Assembly (NCBI GenBank): GCA_009391535.1
Contig: VFHP01000016.1
Location: 1 to 34,014 of the forward strand
From: SAR202 cluster bacterium
GTDB taxonomy: Bacteria; Chloroflexota; Dehalococcoidia; Lucifugimonadales; UBA2985
DNA: 34,014 nucleotides
Direction of reading: 5' to 3'
The notes below the pieces were generated by a model. The model did no database searches, was not told the DNA's origin, and saw only the letters and a program-made list of their open reading frames with translations. Positions within the stretch are counted from its first letter, which is position 1. Each line of letters begins with the position of its first letter. Positions 1 to 7,996 of the stretch are shown here, piece after piece. A program made the position numbers and the translations under genes.

Positions 1-2
1 CT

Positions 3-404
3 TTACAGGGAAGTGGTGCCGCTTTCGGGAGTTTATCTTCGTCTATTTTCACAGTACTAATAGCAGTCCCGATTATCGGTATGGGAATGAGTTTGGGGGC
101 CATGGATTTGTTTGATGAAGGAATTATAGAAACGGCTGTAACACTGGACATGACTGCTGACGCTATATTCGGAGGCATGCCAGTGTTCTGGGCCCTTGGA
201 GTTGCTCTTCTGGGAATAGGGCTAGTAATGGAAAAAGGGTTTCTGCCTGTCTGGATATCTGGGCTTATGCTGGTGACTGGGTTAGCCGGAATACCTGGTG
301 TCTTGGCTCTCGGAGAAGCAGGGTTTTTTATTTGGATGCTTACTCTTGTAGCAGCGGTAGCGTCGGGTGTGGTTTTGTTCATGAGAAGAGCACAGGAGTA
401 CTAA
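3..404 (+). CDS. Integral membrane protein, 5' end outside window
   Basis: The reading frame is open from the first bases of the window, so the ATG at 81 is probably internal and the gene begins upstream. The visible 133 residues contain about four hydrophobic stretches: SSSIFTVLIAVPIIGMGMSL, PVFWALGVALLGIGLV, LPVWISGLMLVTGLAGIPGV and GFFIWMLTLVAAVASGVVLF. They end in a short basic tail (MRRAQEY), typical of a polytopic inner-membrane protein with a cytoplasmic C terminus. I do not recognise a family motif and assign no function. A strong hairpin terminator follows 36 bases after the stop, so this is the last gene of its transcript. Confidence 0.6.
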   Translation, partial: LQGSGAAFGSLSSSIFTVLIAVPIIGMGMSLGAMDLFDEGIIETAVTLDMTADAIFGGMPVFWALGVALLGIGLVMEKGFLPVWISGLMLVTGLAGIPGVLALGEAGFFIWMLTLVAAVASGVVLFMRRAQEY

Positions 405-439
405 AGATTCTAACGTTTTTGCCGTAATGTAATAAGTAT

Positions 440-475
440 AAAATAGCCTCTGCAGTAAACTGCAGGGGCTATTTT
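440..475 (+). terminator. Rho-independent terminator, bidirectional in form
   Basis: A 16-bp stem (440-455 paired with 460-475, one G-T wobble) closes a TAAA loop. It has an A-run on the 5' side and TTTT on the 3' side. It ends transcription of the upstream membrane protein gene and separates it from the cupin gene. Confidence 0.85.
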
Positions 476-543
476 AATGTGTATGTGTAGATTATTATCT
501 TGATATATCAACATAGAAAAATATGAATTGGAGGAAACGCACA

Positions 544-867
544 TTGAAACCAGTTATCAAAAATTTTAAGGATCATTCCAACCCTGTCCTAGGAACAAAA
601 GATGGCGTTCCTACCGTAGTTTCTCTATACCACGACCACGAACCAGGAGAGAGTAGTACTCATCATGAACATGATTGGGAACATCAGGTTTTTATCACTA
701 GGGGCACTGGAATCCTGTGGGTAGACGGAGAAGAATATCCTGTATCTACTGGAGACTTCGTTTTGGTTCCACCTAACTCATCTCATTATTTTAAAAACAC
801 AGGAAAAAGCACATTAAGCCGCGTAACTTTCAACCCAAGTAGAAGTGAAGAGTTTTTATCTCCATAA
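544..867 (+). CDS. Small single-domain cupin protein
   Basis: This 107-residue protein is essentially one cupin beta-barrel. Motif 1 is GESSTHHEHDWEHQVFITRG, with His/His/Glu/His in the metal-ligand pattern. Motif 2 is GDFVLVPPNSSHYFKN, which supplies the last metal-ligand His. The fold normally binds a divalent metal in the cytoplasm; the substrate cannot be read from sequence. An in-frame ATG lies at 523, but the GGAGG at 530-534 would then be inside the gene. That GGAGG sits 9 bases before the TTG at 544, so I take TTG 544 as the start. The gene stands alone between a terminator and the SOS promoter. It could be a sensor, isomerase or dioxygenase-like cupin. Confidence 0.8.
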   Translation: MKPVIKNFKDHSNPVLGTKDGVPTVVSLYHDHEPGESSTHHEHDWEHQVFITRGTGILWVDGEEYPVSTGDFVLVPPNSSHYFKNTGKSTLSRVTFNPSRSEEFLSP

Positions 868-920
868 AACTATCTAGCACAATATAAAAAATACATTTAT
901 TAACAGTTCACCTTTGTTAC

Positions 921-949
921 TTGACGTATTAGAACATATGTTCTATATT
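921..949 (+). promoter_or_regulatory. SOS-regulated promoter with LexA box
   Basis: The -35 element TTGACG (921-926) and the -10 element TATATT (944-949) are separated by exactly 17 bases. The spacer and first base of the -10 carry AGAACATATGTTCT (931-944), a perfect 14-base palindrome. It fits the GAAC-N4-GTTC LexA/DinR operator of Gram-positive bacteria and Chloroflexota. Bound LexA would block RNA polymerase, so the following ImuB/DnaE2 cassette should be DNA-damage inducible. Confidence 0.88.
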
Positions 950-984
950 TAGCTTCCTATAATCTACAATTCAGGGAGCCTAAA

Positions 985-2166
985 TTGAAATTCGCGTGTG
1001 TTCTTATTCCCAATTTCTCGTTTCAAGTCGAAGCTCAAAGGAGAAACTACATTAACAATGAGCCAACTTTAATTGTCACAACTATAGGATCCCAACAAAT
1101 AGTTACGGGTGTTTCACCTAATCTTACTGAAAACATATTGGACAATTTACTCAGCTATGCTCTCGCCAAAGCCGGCAACGCTCAAGTGATCCAATCTGAC
1201 GAGCCAAAATATAGATATCATTGGAACAAAATTCTTGATGATTTGATGCAGAAAAGCCCATTAGTAGAAGATGCAAAATTGGGAATAGCATATATAGGAC
1301 TCAAGGGCATGGAATCTATATACCGCGGAGATGCGCAATTCATCGCTGCATTGGAAAAAATTATTCCTTCGCATTTTCCTGTGTACTTCGGCATAGCAGA
1401 AAGTAAATTCGTTTCATATCTGGCAGCGCTTTCTGCTAATAACAGAGGTGGATTCAAGGCTCCGCAGGACAACCGTACATTCATTGCAAAATTCCCTGTA
1501 GATGTATTGCCCTTAAACACTTCTACAATCGCACGTCTTCATAGTTTTGGTTTAAATACACTTGGAGATGTTTCCTCGTTATCTATAACCGCGATACAGG
1601 CACAATTTCCATACGATGGTAAAAAACTATGGCATTTTGTAAATGGCATAGAAATAACTAATTTCAATCCACGACATTACGAAGAAACAATCAATGAAAC
1701 AATGACATTTGTAGATCCCATAAATGATATGAGGGCAATGATTGTAGGCACTGACTTGCTTGTTGAGAAAGCATTCTTAAATTCCAGTTTAAAAGGCAGA
1801 TTCGTACGCTTGATAATTTTAGAGGCTCAAATTTACCGACAATCCAACTGGCACATTAGATGTACATTCAAAGATCCTGTAGGAAGTGCTAATAGAGCCT
1901 TACCACGTATCTACACTTTGCTAAATAACGCAAAGCTTCCTGGCCCAATAGAGGGGCTCAGTTTATCCCTAAAATGCCTGACCAAAGAAACATCTAAACA
2001 AATAAATCTTCTTCCAGAAGTAAGAAGAAAAGAACAAATAACAGACACAGTCAGGCAGTTGGATGTTGTGCTTGGTGACGAAGCGCCAATTTTTTATATC
2101 AAGGAGGTTGAACCGTGGTCTCGCATACCAGAAAGAAGACGAATGTTAGTACCAGTCGCCCGTTAA
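985..2166 (+). CDS. imuB: ImuB-like inactive Y-family polymerase homologue
   Basis: The 393-residue protein has Y-family polymerase architecture without the catalytic acidic residues. The N terminus reads FACVLIPNFSFQVEAQRR where active enzymes have a DxN motif, and the SxDE motif is absent near AYIGLKGMESIYRGD. That is the hallmark of ImuB, the non-catalytic hub of the mutasome that connects DnaE2 to the beta clamp. A clamp-binding-like motif QINLL lies at residues 339-343. The C terminus (EVEPWSRIPERRRMLV) is typical of ImuB proteins. The start is TTG 985, with AGGGAG at 973-978. It is the first gene of an SOS-controlled operon and overlaps the next gene by 52 bases. No imuA/RecA-like partner is adjacent. 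Confidence 0.85.
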   Translation: MKFACVLIPNFSFQVEAQRRNYINNEPTLIVTTIGSQQIVTGVSPNLTENILDNLLSYALAKAGNAQVIQSDEPKYRYHWNKILDDLMQKSPLVEDAKLGIAYIGLKGMESIYRGDAQFIAALEKIIPSHFPVYFGIAESKFVSYLAALSANNRGGFKAPQDNRTFIAKFPVDVLPLNTSTIARLHSFGLNTLGDVSSLSITAIQAQFPYDGKKLWHFVNGIEITNFNPRHYEETINETMTFVDPINDMRAMIVGTDLLVEKAFLNSSLKGRFVRLIILEAQIYRQSNWHIRCTFKDPVGSANRALPRIYTLLNNAKLPGPIEGLSLSLKCLTKETSKQINLLPEVRRKEQITDTVRQLDVVLGDEAPIFYIKEVEPWSRIPERRRMLVPVAR

Positions 2167-2402
2167 ATGCACCAAATAACATAAAAGTTACCACTGATTT
2201 AAATGGTCTGCCAAATAAAATAAAAATTCTCGGACTACATCAACCGGTAAAAGAAATACAAGACAGATGGCGCATAGATGACGAATGGTGGCGAGAAAAA
2301 CCAATATCAAGAATGTATTATAAATGTCTTCTCAAAAACTTTGCCGTTGTAATTCTATTTCAGGATCTGATTACCAAAGAATGGTACAAGCAATCAACAT
2401 AG
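2115..2402 (+). CDS. DUF6504-like small protein of the ImuB/DnaE2 cassette
   Basis: This 95-residue protein starts at GTG 2115 inside the imuB reading frame. The start is supported by a perfect AAGGAGG at 2104-2110 or close by, a few bases upstream. The first 40 residues are polar and probably flexible. The C-terminal half (VKEIQDRWRIDDEWWRE, then ISRMYYKCLL, then FQDLITKEWYKQ) matches my memory of DUF6504. That family is a short domain encoded beside ImuB-type genes and sometimes fused to their C terminus. Its biochemical role is not established to my knowledge. Position suggests it is an accessory mutasome subunit. The dnaE2 start lies 4 bases after its stop, so translation is probably coupled along the operon. 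Confidence 0.7.
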   Translation: MVSHTRKKTNVSTSRPLNAPNNIKVTTDLNGLPNKIKILGLHQPVKEIQDRWRIDDEWWREKPISRMYYKCLLKNFAVVILFQDLITKEWYKQST

Positions 2403-2406
2403 TCTA

Positions 2407-5400
2407 ATGAGTTTATCTAAATATGCTGAACTACACTGCCATAGTCACTTCTCATTTAAAGAAGGTGCTTCTTCGACAGATCAACTTATTACTAGAGCCA
2501 AAACCCTTGGATACAAAGCTCTTGCATTAACTGATCATGATAATTTGAGCGGGGCTATGAAATTTGCGCAAATAAGCCGTTCAGTAGAATTGCATGGGAT
2601 AATCGGTGCCGAGATAACACTGACTGGGGGCTATCATCTAACTACTCTTGCAGAAACTTTTGAGGGTTATTCGAACATTTGCCACCTTCTTTCCTTGTCA
2701 CATGTTTTCGCAGACCAAAGAAGCAAACCAGAGCTAGATCCTAAGCTATTTAGAGAACATTCTAAAGGTATAATTGCAATGTCAGGTTGCAAGATGGGTG
2801 AAATACCATATTTAATAAATCTTGGTAAATATGACAAGGCCATGGAACGAGCAAAATGGTATAAGGAAATATTCGGTGTAAAAAATTTCTACATAGAATT
2901 GCAACAAAATCTTGTGTTTGGAGATACATATCGCAATCAAAAACTCAGGGAACTGGCAAAAGCATTAAACCTTGAAGTTGTAGCAACAAATAATGTTCAT
3001 TATCATATTCGTGAATACTCACAACTCCAAGATTGTTTGGTGTCTATAGATTTAAACAAATCTCTCGAAAGCACTCATTCACAAAGAAGAACCAACAGTG
3101 AGTATTTTCTAAAATCACCTGAAGAGATGATTGCCCTTTTTGAAGATTGTCCTGAAGCTATTACTAACACTATTCGCATAGCAGAAAGATGCATCTTTGA
3201 TATAACGAAAGATCTCGATTACAACTTCCCAGAATACATACCTCCAAATGGATACACTCCAGAAAGTTATCTGCGCGCTTTATGTGATGAAGCAGCAATT
3301 AGAAGATACGGATACATTACCCCAGAAGTTCTTAGCAGATTAGAGGAAGAGTTTAACCTTATAAACAAGCATAATTTGGCTGGATTTCTGTTGTATTACT
3401 ACGACATAGTTCAACTCGCCAGAAAAGTAATGATAGATCTCGAGCTTACAGATCCAGAGATACCTCTTGAAGAAAGACCTCCTGGCCGCAGTAGGGGATC
3501 GTCAGTTGCTCTTCTTGTGGGATACCTTATCGGATTAAGTCACATTGACCCATTGCAATACAAACTTTCGCTTGAAAGATTTCTGCCAGATGATCTAATA
3601 AAAGTCGCTTTAGATATAGATTTAGATTTCCCAAGAAACATTCGAGAGGAATTGATTCTTGCAATCCATAAAGAGTGGGGATGGGACCATGCAGCCCTAA
3701 CCGGCATGATAAACACATATAAAATGCGTGGGGCTGTTAGAGATTTGGGGAAGGTATTAGATATTCCTGATGATCAAATAGACATACTTGCCAAAAAACT
3801 ACCCCATTTAAGTGCTGATCATATTGAAGAGACATTTGATAGTCTGAAAGAGTTTCGTAATAAAACTGGTCATAGGGGATGGAAGGATTTAATCAGACTT
3901 GCACCTCAACTTGACGGTGTTCCTCGTTATATAGCTCAACATCCCGGCGGTATGATTATCAGTTCATTGGCACTATCAAGCATTGTTCCGATACAAAAAG
4001 CCGGTATAGATGGTAGATACATCATACAATGGGACAAAGATGATATTGATGCAGCATCAATGGTAAAAATAGACTTTCTTGCTCTTGGAGCATTATCTCA
4101 ATTGCAAGACATACTTAAACTTATTGAACAGAGGACAGGTTATTCAATAGACATATCGCGCATACCACACGAAGACTCTAGGGTTTATGACATGCTGGCC
4201 CTCGGAGATACAGTGGGAATATTCCAAGTGGAAAGTGCTGCTCAAATGCAAACCATAACCCGTATAAAACCAAGGAATTTACAAGACATGGCATATGAAG
4301 TTGCATGCGTAAGACCTGGAGTTGGATTACATGATGGCGTTAGGCACTTTATTCGTCGTCGTAATGGAAAAGAGCCAATAACCTATGATCATTTTCTCGA
4401 ACGTCGTGCCTTAGAAAGAACTCTTGGCATAATTTTGTATCAAGACCAAATTAATCAGCTGGCCATAGATGTTGGTGGTTTTAGCCCTTTCGAAGGAGAT
4501 CAAATGCGTAGAGCACTAGGTAGGAAAAATTCAGAGAAACTCTTGGATTCTTACAGAGAAAAATTTATTTCTGGGGCACAATCAAAAGGACTTAACAATA
4601 AAACAGCCGCAAAAATATTCAGTAAGTTCAATGGTCATTATATGTTTCCAGAAGCACATGCTGTTGCTTTTGGTGTCACTAGCTATCAACTATCGTGGTT
4701 GAAATATAACTATCCTATTGAGTTTATGACAGCCCTTTTCAATCAACAACCCATGGGGTTTTGGGGACTTGAGACCCTAAAAGAAGATGCCAAACATCAT
4801 GGCATAAAAATCCTCAACCCAGATATAAACGTCAGTTCAAAGGAATGCACCATTGAAGGTGATTCTATACGTTTGGGAATCCCCAGTGTGCAAAACCTTG
4901 GCAATTCAATGACCAAAAAAATAATATCTGAAAGAGAAAATGGTGGATCCTATAAATCGTTAGGAGATTTCATGACGCGAACTGGCTGCAAACGAGAATC
5001 CATCGAAAGTCTTATACGCTCTGGCGCATTCGATTCTATAAAAGGTGACAGGAGATCTCTTCTATGGGAAACAGGTCTAAGATACAGACCGCATTCTAAA
5101 CAACTTGTTTTAGATTTTCCGGTCAAACAGGATATGGTTCCACTTCCGAAACTAAATAACTGGGAAATTATGTTGTCGGAATACAATGCTCTGCATCTTT
5201 ATCCTAAAGGTCATTTTATGGAAATGATAAGACCGTTATTAGATCCTGACATTCTATCTGGTAAACAAGTTAAGAAAGAGAAAGATGGACAAACTGTTAA
5301 GGTGGCAGGTATTGTTGCAAGGCCATTACAACATCCTCTTTCAAGTGCGTACTTCATCACACTGGAAGATGAATTTGGTTTTATTCCACTCATAATTTGG

Positions 5401-5586
5401 ACCAAAGTTTACGAGGAATATAAAAGCAAACTACATGAACCGATCATACTTGTTGATGGAGTGATCTCGAGAAGAGAAGGGTTATTCAATGTGGTAGTTA
5501 AAAAAGCTTGGGCTTTAGACAAATATTTTGACAATTATGATATGTCGAAAGGATCACTTAGATTGCCCAGGCCTGTATTCAAATGA
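2407..5586 (+). CDS. dnaE2: Error-prone DNA polymerase DnaE2 (ImuC)
   Basis: The 1059-residue protein is a C-family polymerase III alpha subunit of the DnaE2 type. An N-terminal PHP domain begins AELHCHSHFSFKEGAS. The catalytic aspartates are visible as D403 and D405 in LDIDLDF and D556 in VKIDFLALG, with QHPGGMII between. A helix-hairpin-helix region follows, and a C-terminal OB fold (VKVAGIVARPLQHP to VVVKKAW) ends the protein. Its length is usual for DnaE2 and shorter than replicative DnaE. The enzyme performs mutagenic translesion synthesis together with ImuB. The start ATG 2407 has no clear ribosome site of its own and probably depends on readthrough from the preceding small gene. The 3' neighbour is convergent, with a gap of 37 bases and no obvious terminator. 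Confidence 0.93.
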   Translation: MSLSKYAELHCHSHFSFKEGASSTDQLITRAKTLGYKALALTDHDNLSGAMKFAQISRSVELHGIIGAEITLTGGYHLTTLAETFEGYSNICHLLSLSHVFADQRSKPELDPKLFREHSKGIIAMSGCKMGEIPYLINLGKYDKAMERAKWYKEIFGVKNFYIELQQNLVFGDTYRNQKLRELAKALNLEVVATNNVHYHIREYSQLQDCLVSIDLNKSLESTHSQRRTNSEYFLKSPEEMIALFEDCPEAITNTIRIAERCIFDITKDLDYNFPEYIPPNGYTPESYLRALCDEAAIRRYGYITPEVLSRLEEEFNLINKHNLAGFLLYYYDIVQLARKVMIDLELTDPEIPLEERPPGRSRGSSVALLVGYLIGLSHIDPLQYKLSLERFLPDDLIKVALDIDLDFPRNIREELILAIHKEWGWDHAALTGMINTYKMRGAVRDLGKVLDIPDDQIDILAKKLPHLSADHIEETFDSLKEFRNKTGHRGWKDLIRLAPQLDGVPRYIAQHPGGMIISSLALSSIVPIQKAGIDGRYIIQWDKDDIDAASMVKIDFLALGALSQLQDILKLIEQRTGYSIDISRIPHEDSRVYDMLALGDTVGIFQVESAAQMQTITRIKPRNLQDMAYEVACVRPGVGLHDGVRHFIRRRNGKEPITYDHFLERRALERTLGIILYQDQINQLAIDVGGFSPFEGDQMRRALGRKNSEKLLDSYREKFISGAQSKGLNNKTAAKIFSKFNGHYMFPEAHAVAFGVTSYQLSWLKYNYPIEFMTALFNQQPMGFWGLETLKEDAKHHGIKILNPDINVSSKECTIEGDSIRLGIPSVQNLGNSMTKKIISERENGGSYKSLGDFMTRTGCKRESIESLIRSGAFDSIKGDRRSLLWETGLRYRPHSKQLVLDFPVKQDMVPLPKLNNWEIMLSEYNALHLYPKGHFMEMIRPLLDPDILSGKQVKKEKDGQTVKVAGIVARPLQHPLSSAYFITLEDEFGFIPLIIWTKVYEEYKSKLHEPIILVDGVISRREGLFNVVVKKAWALDKYFDNYDMSKGSLRLPRPVFK

Positions 5587-5623
5587 CAGGTACCCACATT
5601 ATCATATCCAACATATCAAACGG

Positions 5624-7141
5624 TTAAGATGGTAATTTAAGGGTAAACAATGCCCCGCCTTCAGAATGATTATCTGCAGATAAATCACCACCATGTGCTA
5701 AAGCTATCTCCAAAGCAATAGATAATCCCAAACCACTACCTCCAGTGTTTCTGTTTCTAGATTGATCATCTCTAGCAAATCTTTCAAATATATGCGGTAA
5801 AAAATACGGCGAAATACCAATGCCCGTATCTCTAACGGAAACTTCAACCCCCTCAACACTTTGATACAATGAAATCTCTATGAAACCCCCTTCGGAAGTG
5901 TATCTGGAGGCATTAGATATAAGATTCTGCAATATCTGTCTTATCCTAAGAGGATCTATAGACACTGGACTGGGAGCACTGCCTTTTACCAATAGAGATA
6001 TCCCTAACTCAGCTAGATACGGTTTGTTTGCAGCAGAAACCTGATCCACTATATCTTCCATAACCACCGGAAATTTATCTATTTTAAGCAAACCCTCATC
6101 TGCTAAAGACAATTGTTGCAAATCATCTATTAAACTTGATATTTGTTCTATCTGAGAGTTGATAGAATCTAATGTTTTATCAGAAAACTTCTCCATTCCA
6201 TCTGAAATCGCCTCAATATGACTCCTAATGTTTGTAAGAGGAGATCTGATTTCATGTGATATATCGGACATAAATTTTCTGCGTCTCTCTGCCACTCCTG
6301 CTAATTCTTCAGCCATGTTATCGAACGAAGCGGCAAATCTATCTATTTCATTTGATCCTTGAGGATATACTCTTGCGCTGAGATCCCCTTCACTTATCTT
6401 CCTTGTTACTGTAGTCAAAGACTCCAAAGGTCTGGCTATTTTCCTAGAAAACCAAAGAGTGGATCCAAAAACAACAAAAACACCCAATAATCCTACGCCA
6501 GATAGGTAAAACCACGGCAGATAAGATTTATCATCCACTCCAACATAAACTGCGATTGGGTCAGGGAATGTTTTTAATCTGTCATCTTCCAAAGCAGACG
6601 GAATACTAAAAAAACAACCCCTACTTGCAGATACATCGCCTCTTTTCTGGATCTTTGGAAATACTCTTATTATGCCTTCAGCATTCCTATTAACAGTATA
6701 TTCTACGCCGGCCTCCTTTAAACAATTAGCCATAGCCCTGTTCAACTTTGTAATTTGCTCCAGCTGATCTATTTCTTCGGAAGTTGAACTGAATAATGGA
6801 TTACTCGGATCTATAAGCCCAATACCCACTAAATTATCACTTTTATCATCTGGTATCGTGTCAACTACTACAGACCCTTCTTTAGAGGCTAATACGATAC
6901 GGATTGACCATTTTTCAGAAAGATTCTTAGTAGTCTTGTCAACTCTCGACCAATTACCATCTTCTATTACCAACGCAGACAGAGTATTAAGAATTGCAGA
7001 GCGAATCTGGAATTGCTCGTCAACTTTGCTCAGAGGATCATTAAATCTGATAATCAAACTAACAGACCCTGTCAACAGCACAGACAAAAATATGAGCACT
7101 GTGCCTGCAACAATTATCTGGTTTCTGAGACTACTAGGCAT
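5624..7141 (-). CDS. Membrane sensor histidine kinase
   Basis: The protein (505 residues from the ATG at 7141) has an N-terminal transmembrane helix (IIVAGTVLIFLSVLLTGSVS). An extracytoplasmic sensor region of about 170 residues follows, containing two cysteines. A second helix (LSGVGLLGVFVVFGSTLWF), a HAMP linker, the HisKA box (FMSDISHEIRSPLTNIR) and a HATPase domain complete it. The HATPase shows the N box NLISNASRY, G1 DTGIGIS and G2 GGSGLGLSIA. It should autophosphorylate and pass phosphate to the regulator encoded just upstream. An in-frame ATG exists at 7165. The ATG at 7141 is preferred because it overlaps the regulator's stop by only 8 bases, a common coupling arrangement. The sensed signal is unknown. 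Confidence 0.92.
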   Translation of the reverse strand: MPSSLRNQIIVAGTVLIFLSVLLTGSVSLIIRFNDPLSKVDEQFQIRSAILNTLSALVIEDGNWSRVDKTTKNLSEKWSIRIVLASKEGSVVVDTIPDDKSDNLVGIGLIDPSNPLFSSTSEEIDQLEQITKLNRAMANCLKEAGVEYTVNRNAEGIIRVFPKIQKRGDVSASRGCFFSIPSALEDDRLKTFPDPIAVYVGVDDKSYLPWFYLSGVGLLGVFVVFGSTLWFSRKIARPLESLTTVTRKISEGDLSARVYPQGSNEIDRFAASFDNMAEELAGVAERRRKFMSDISHEIRSPLTNIRSHIEAISDGMEKFSDKTLDSINSQIEQISSLIDDLQQLSLADEGLLKIDKFPVVMEDIVDQVSAANKPYLAELGISLLVKGSAPSPVSIDPLRIRQILQNLISNASRYTSEGGFIEISLYQSVEGVEVSVRDTGIGISPYFLPHIFERFARDDQSRNRNTGGSGLGLSIALEIALAHGGDLSADNHSEGGALFTLKLPS

Positions 7142-7856
7142 CAATAACCCTGTACCCCACCCCATAAACTGTTTCTATAAATCTAGGTTCTTTCGGGTCA
7201 TCTCCTAGTTTTTCTCTTAAATTGCCCATGTGGGCATCGACAGTACGATCTAACCCCTGATAGTCAAAACCAAACGCGAGTTCCAGTAGTTGTGATCTGG
7301 GAAAAACTCTTCCTGGTTCAGCAATAATTACCGCCAATATCTCAAATTCTCTAGCAGACAATACAACCTCTATACCATCCACTTTCACTTGATGCCTTGC
7401 TATATCCACTTCAAGTCCAGGCACTCCCATCAGGGTGTTTTTGTTATCAACCCTTCTGTACCGATTAATCAAGGATCCTATTCTAGCAACAAGTTCTCTA
7501 GGTCTATAAGGCTTGGCAATATAATCATCGGCTCCTACCTCAAAACCCTCCACAGTAGCCTCTTCAGAACCCAAAGCAGTAACCATGATTACCGGTACAT
7601 TTTTTTGCTTTTTTATTTCTCGACAAATATCTATACCACTTATACCCGGTAACATTACATCCAAAACGACCAAATCCGGTGAGTTTTTCAATGCCTGTTC
7701 CAATCCTGCAACACCGTCTCTAGATAATAAAACCGAATAATCCGCGGATTCTAAATAATTCCTGATTATATTAGCCTGTTCAAAATCATCTTCAACAACA
7801 AGAATCGTCTTGATCTCATCTGATATCCTTGGTTCTCTTTCTTCATCTTTGTACAT
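7134..7856 (-). CDS. OmpR/PhoB-family response regulator
   Basis: The 240-residue protein has an N-terminal receiver domain (KTILVVEDDFEQ). Its acidic pair is followed by the phospho-acceptor D66 in LVVLDVMLPG, a conserved Thr in VIMVTALG and Lys in DDYIAKPY. The C-terminal half is a winged helix of the Trans_reg_C type (LSAREFEILAVII, then LLELAFGFDYQGLDRTVDAH, then FIETVYGVGYRVI). It is a DNA-binding transcription factor controlled by the co-transcribed kinase. The likely nearby target is the secreted repeat protein gene 140 bases upstream on the same strand, but no regulator site could be defined with confidence. Confidence 0.95.
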   Translation of the reverse strand: MYKDEEREPRISDEIKTILVVEDDFEQANIIRNYLESADYSVLLSRDGVAGLEQALKNSPDLVVLDVMLPGISGIDICREIKKQKNVPVIMVTALGSEEATVEGFEVGADDYIAKPYRPRELVARIGSLINRYRRVDNKNTLMGVPGLEVDIARHQVKVDGIEVVLSAREFEILAVIIAEPGRVFPRSQLLELAFGFDYQGLDRTVDAHMGNLREKLGDDPKEPRFIETVYGVGYRVIDA

Positions 7857-7889
7857 CTGAACACACTCTCTCTTAATCTTCTTAACACA

Positions 7890-7924
7890 AGGTTTCCCAA
7901 ACCATTGATTGGTTTGGGAAACCT
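7890..7924 (-). terminator. Long hairpin, probable terminator or attenuator
   Basis: A perfect 15-bp inverted repeat (7890-7904 with 7910-7924) closes a 5-base loop. On the minus strand it is followed by a T-rich but interrupted tract (TTGTGTT). It lies between the repeat-protein gene and the response regulator gene. It probably reduces read-through, so that the abundant secreted protein and the two-component genes are expressed at different levels. Confidence 0.65.
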
Positions 7925-7996
7925 ATGCCAGAGAAGGAGTTTGTCGCTACTTTTGTAATGTTAATTTATCATTTTACTAGTTCTACAAAATTGTAT

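Noticed and set aside
4950..5405. Minus-strand open frames within dnaE2
   Set aside because: They are antisense to the conserved polymerase C-terminal region and show no motif or ribosome site.
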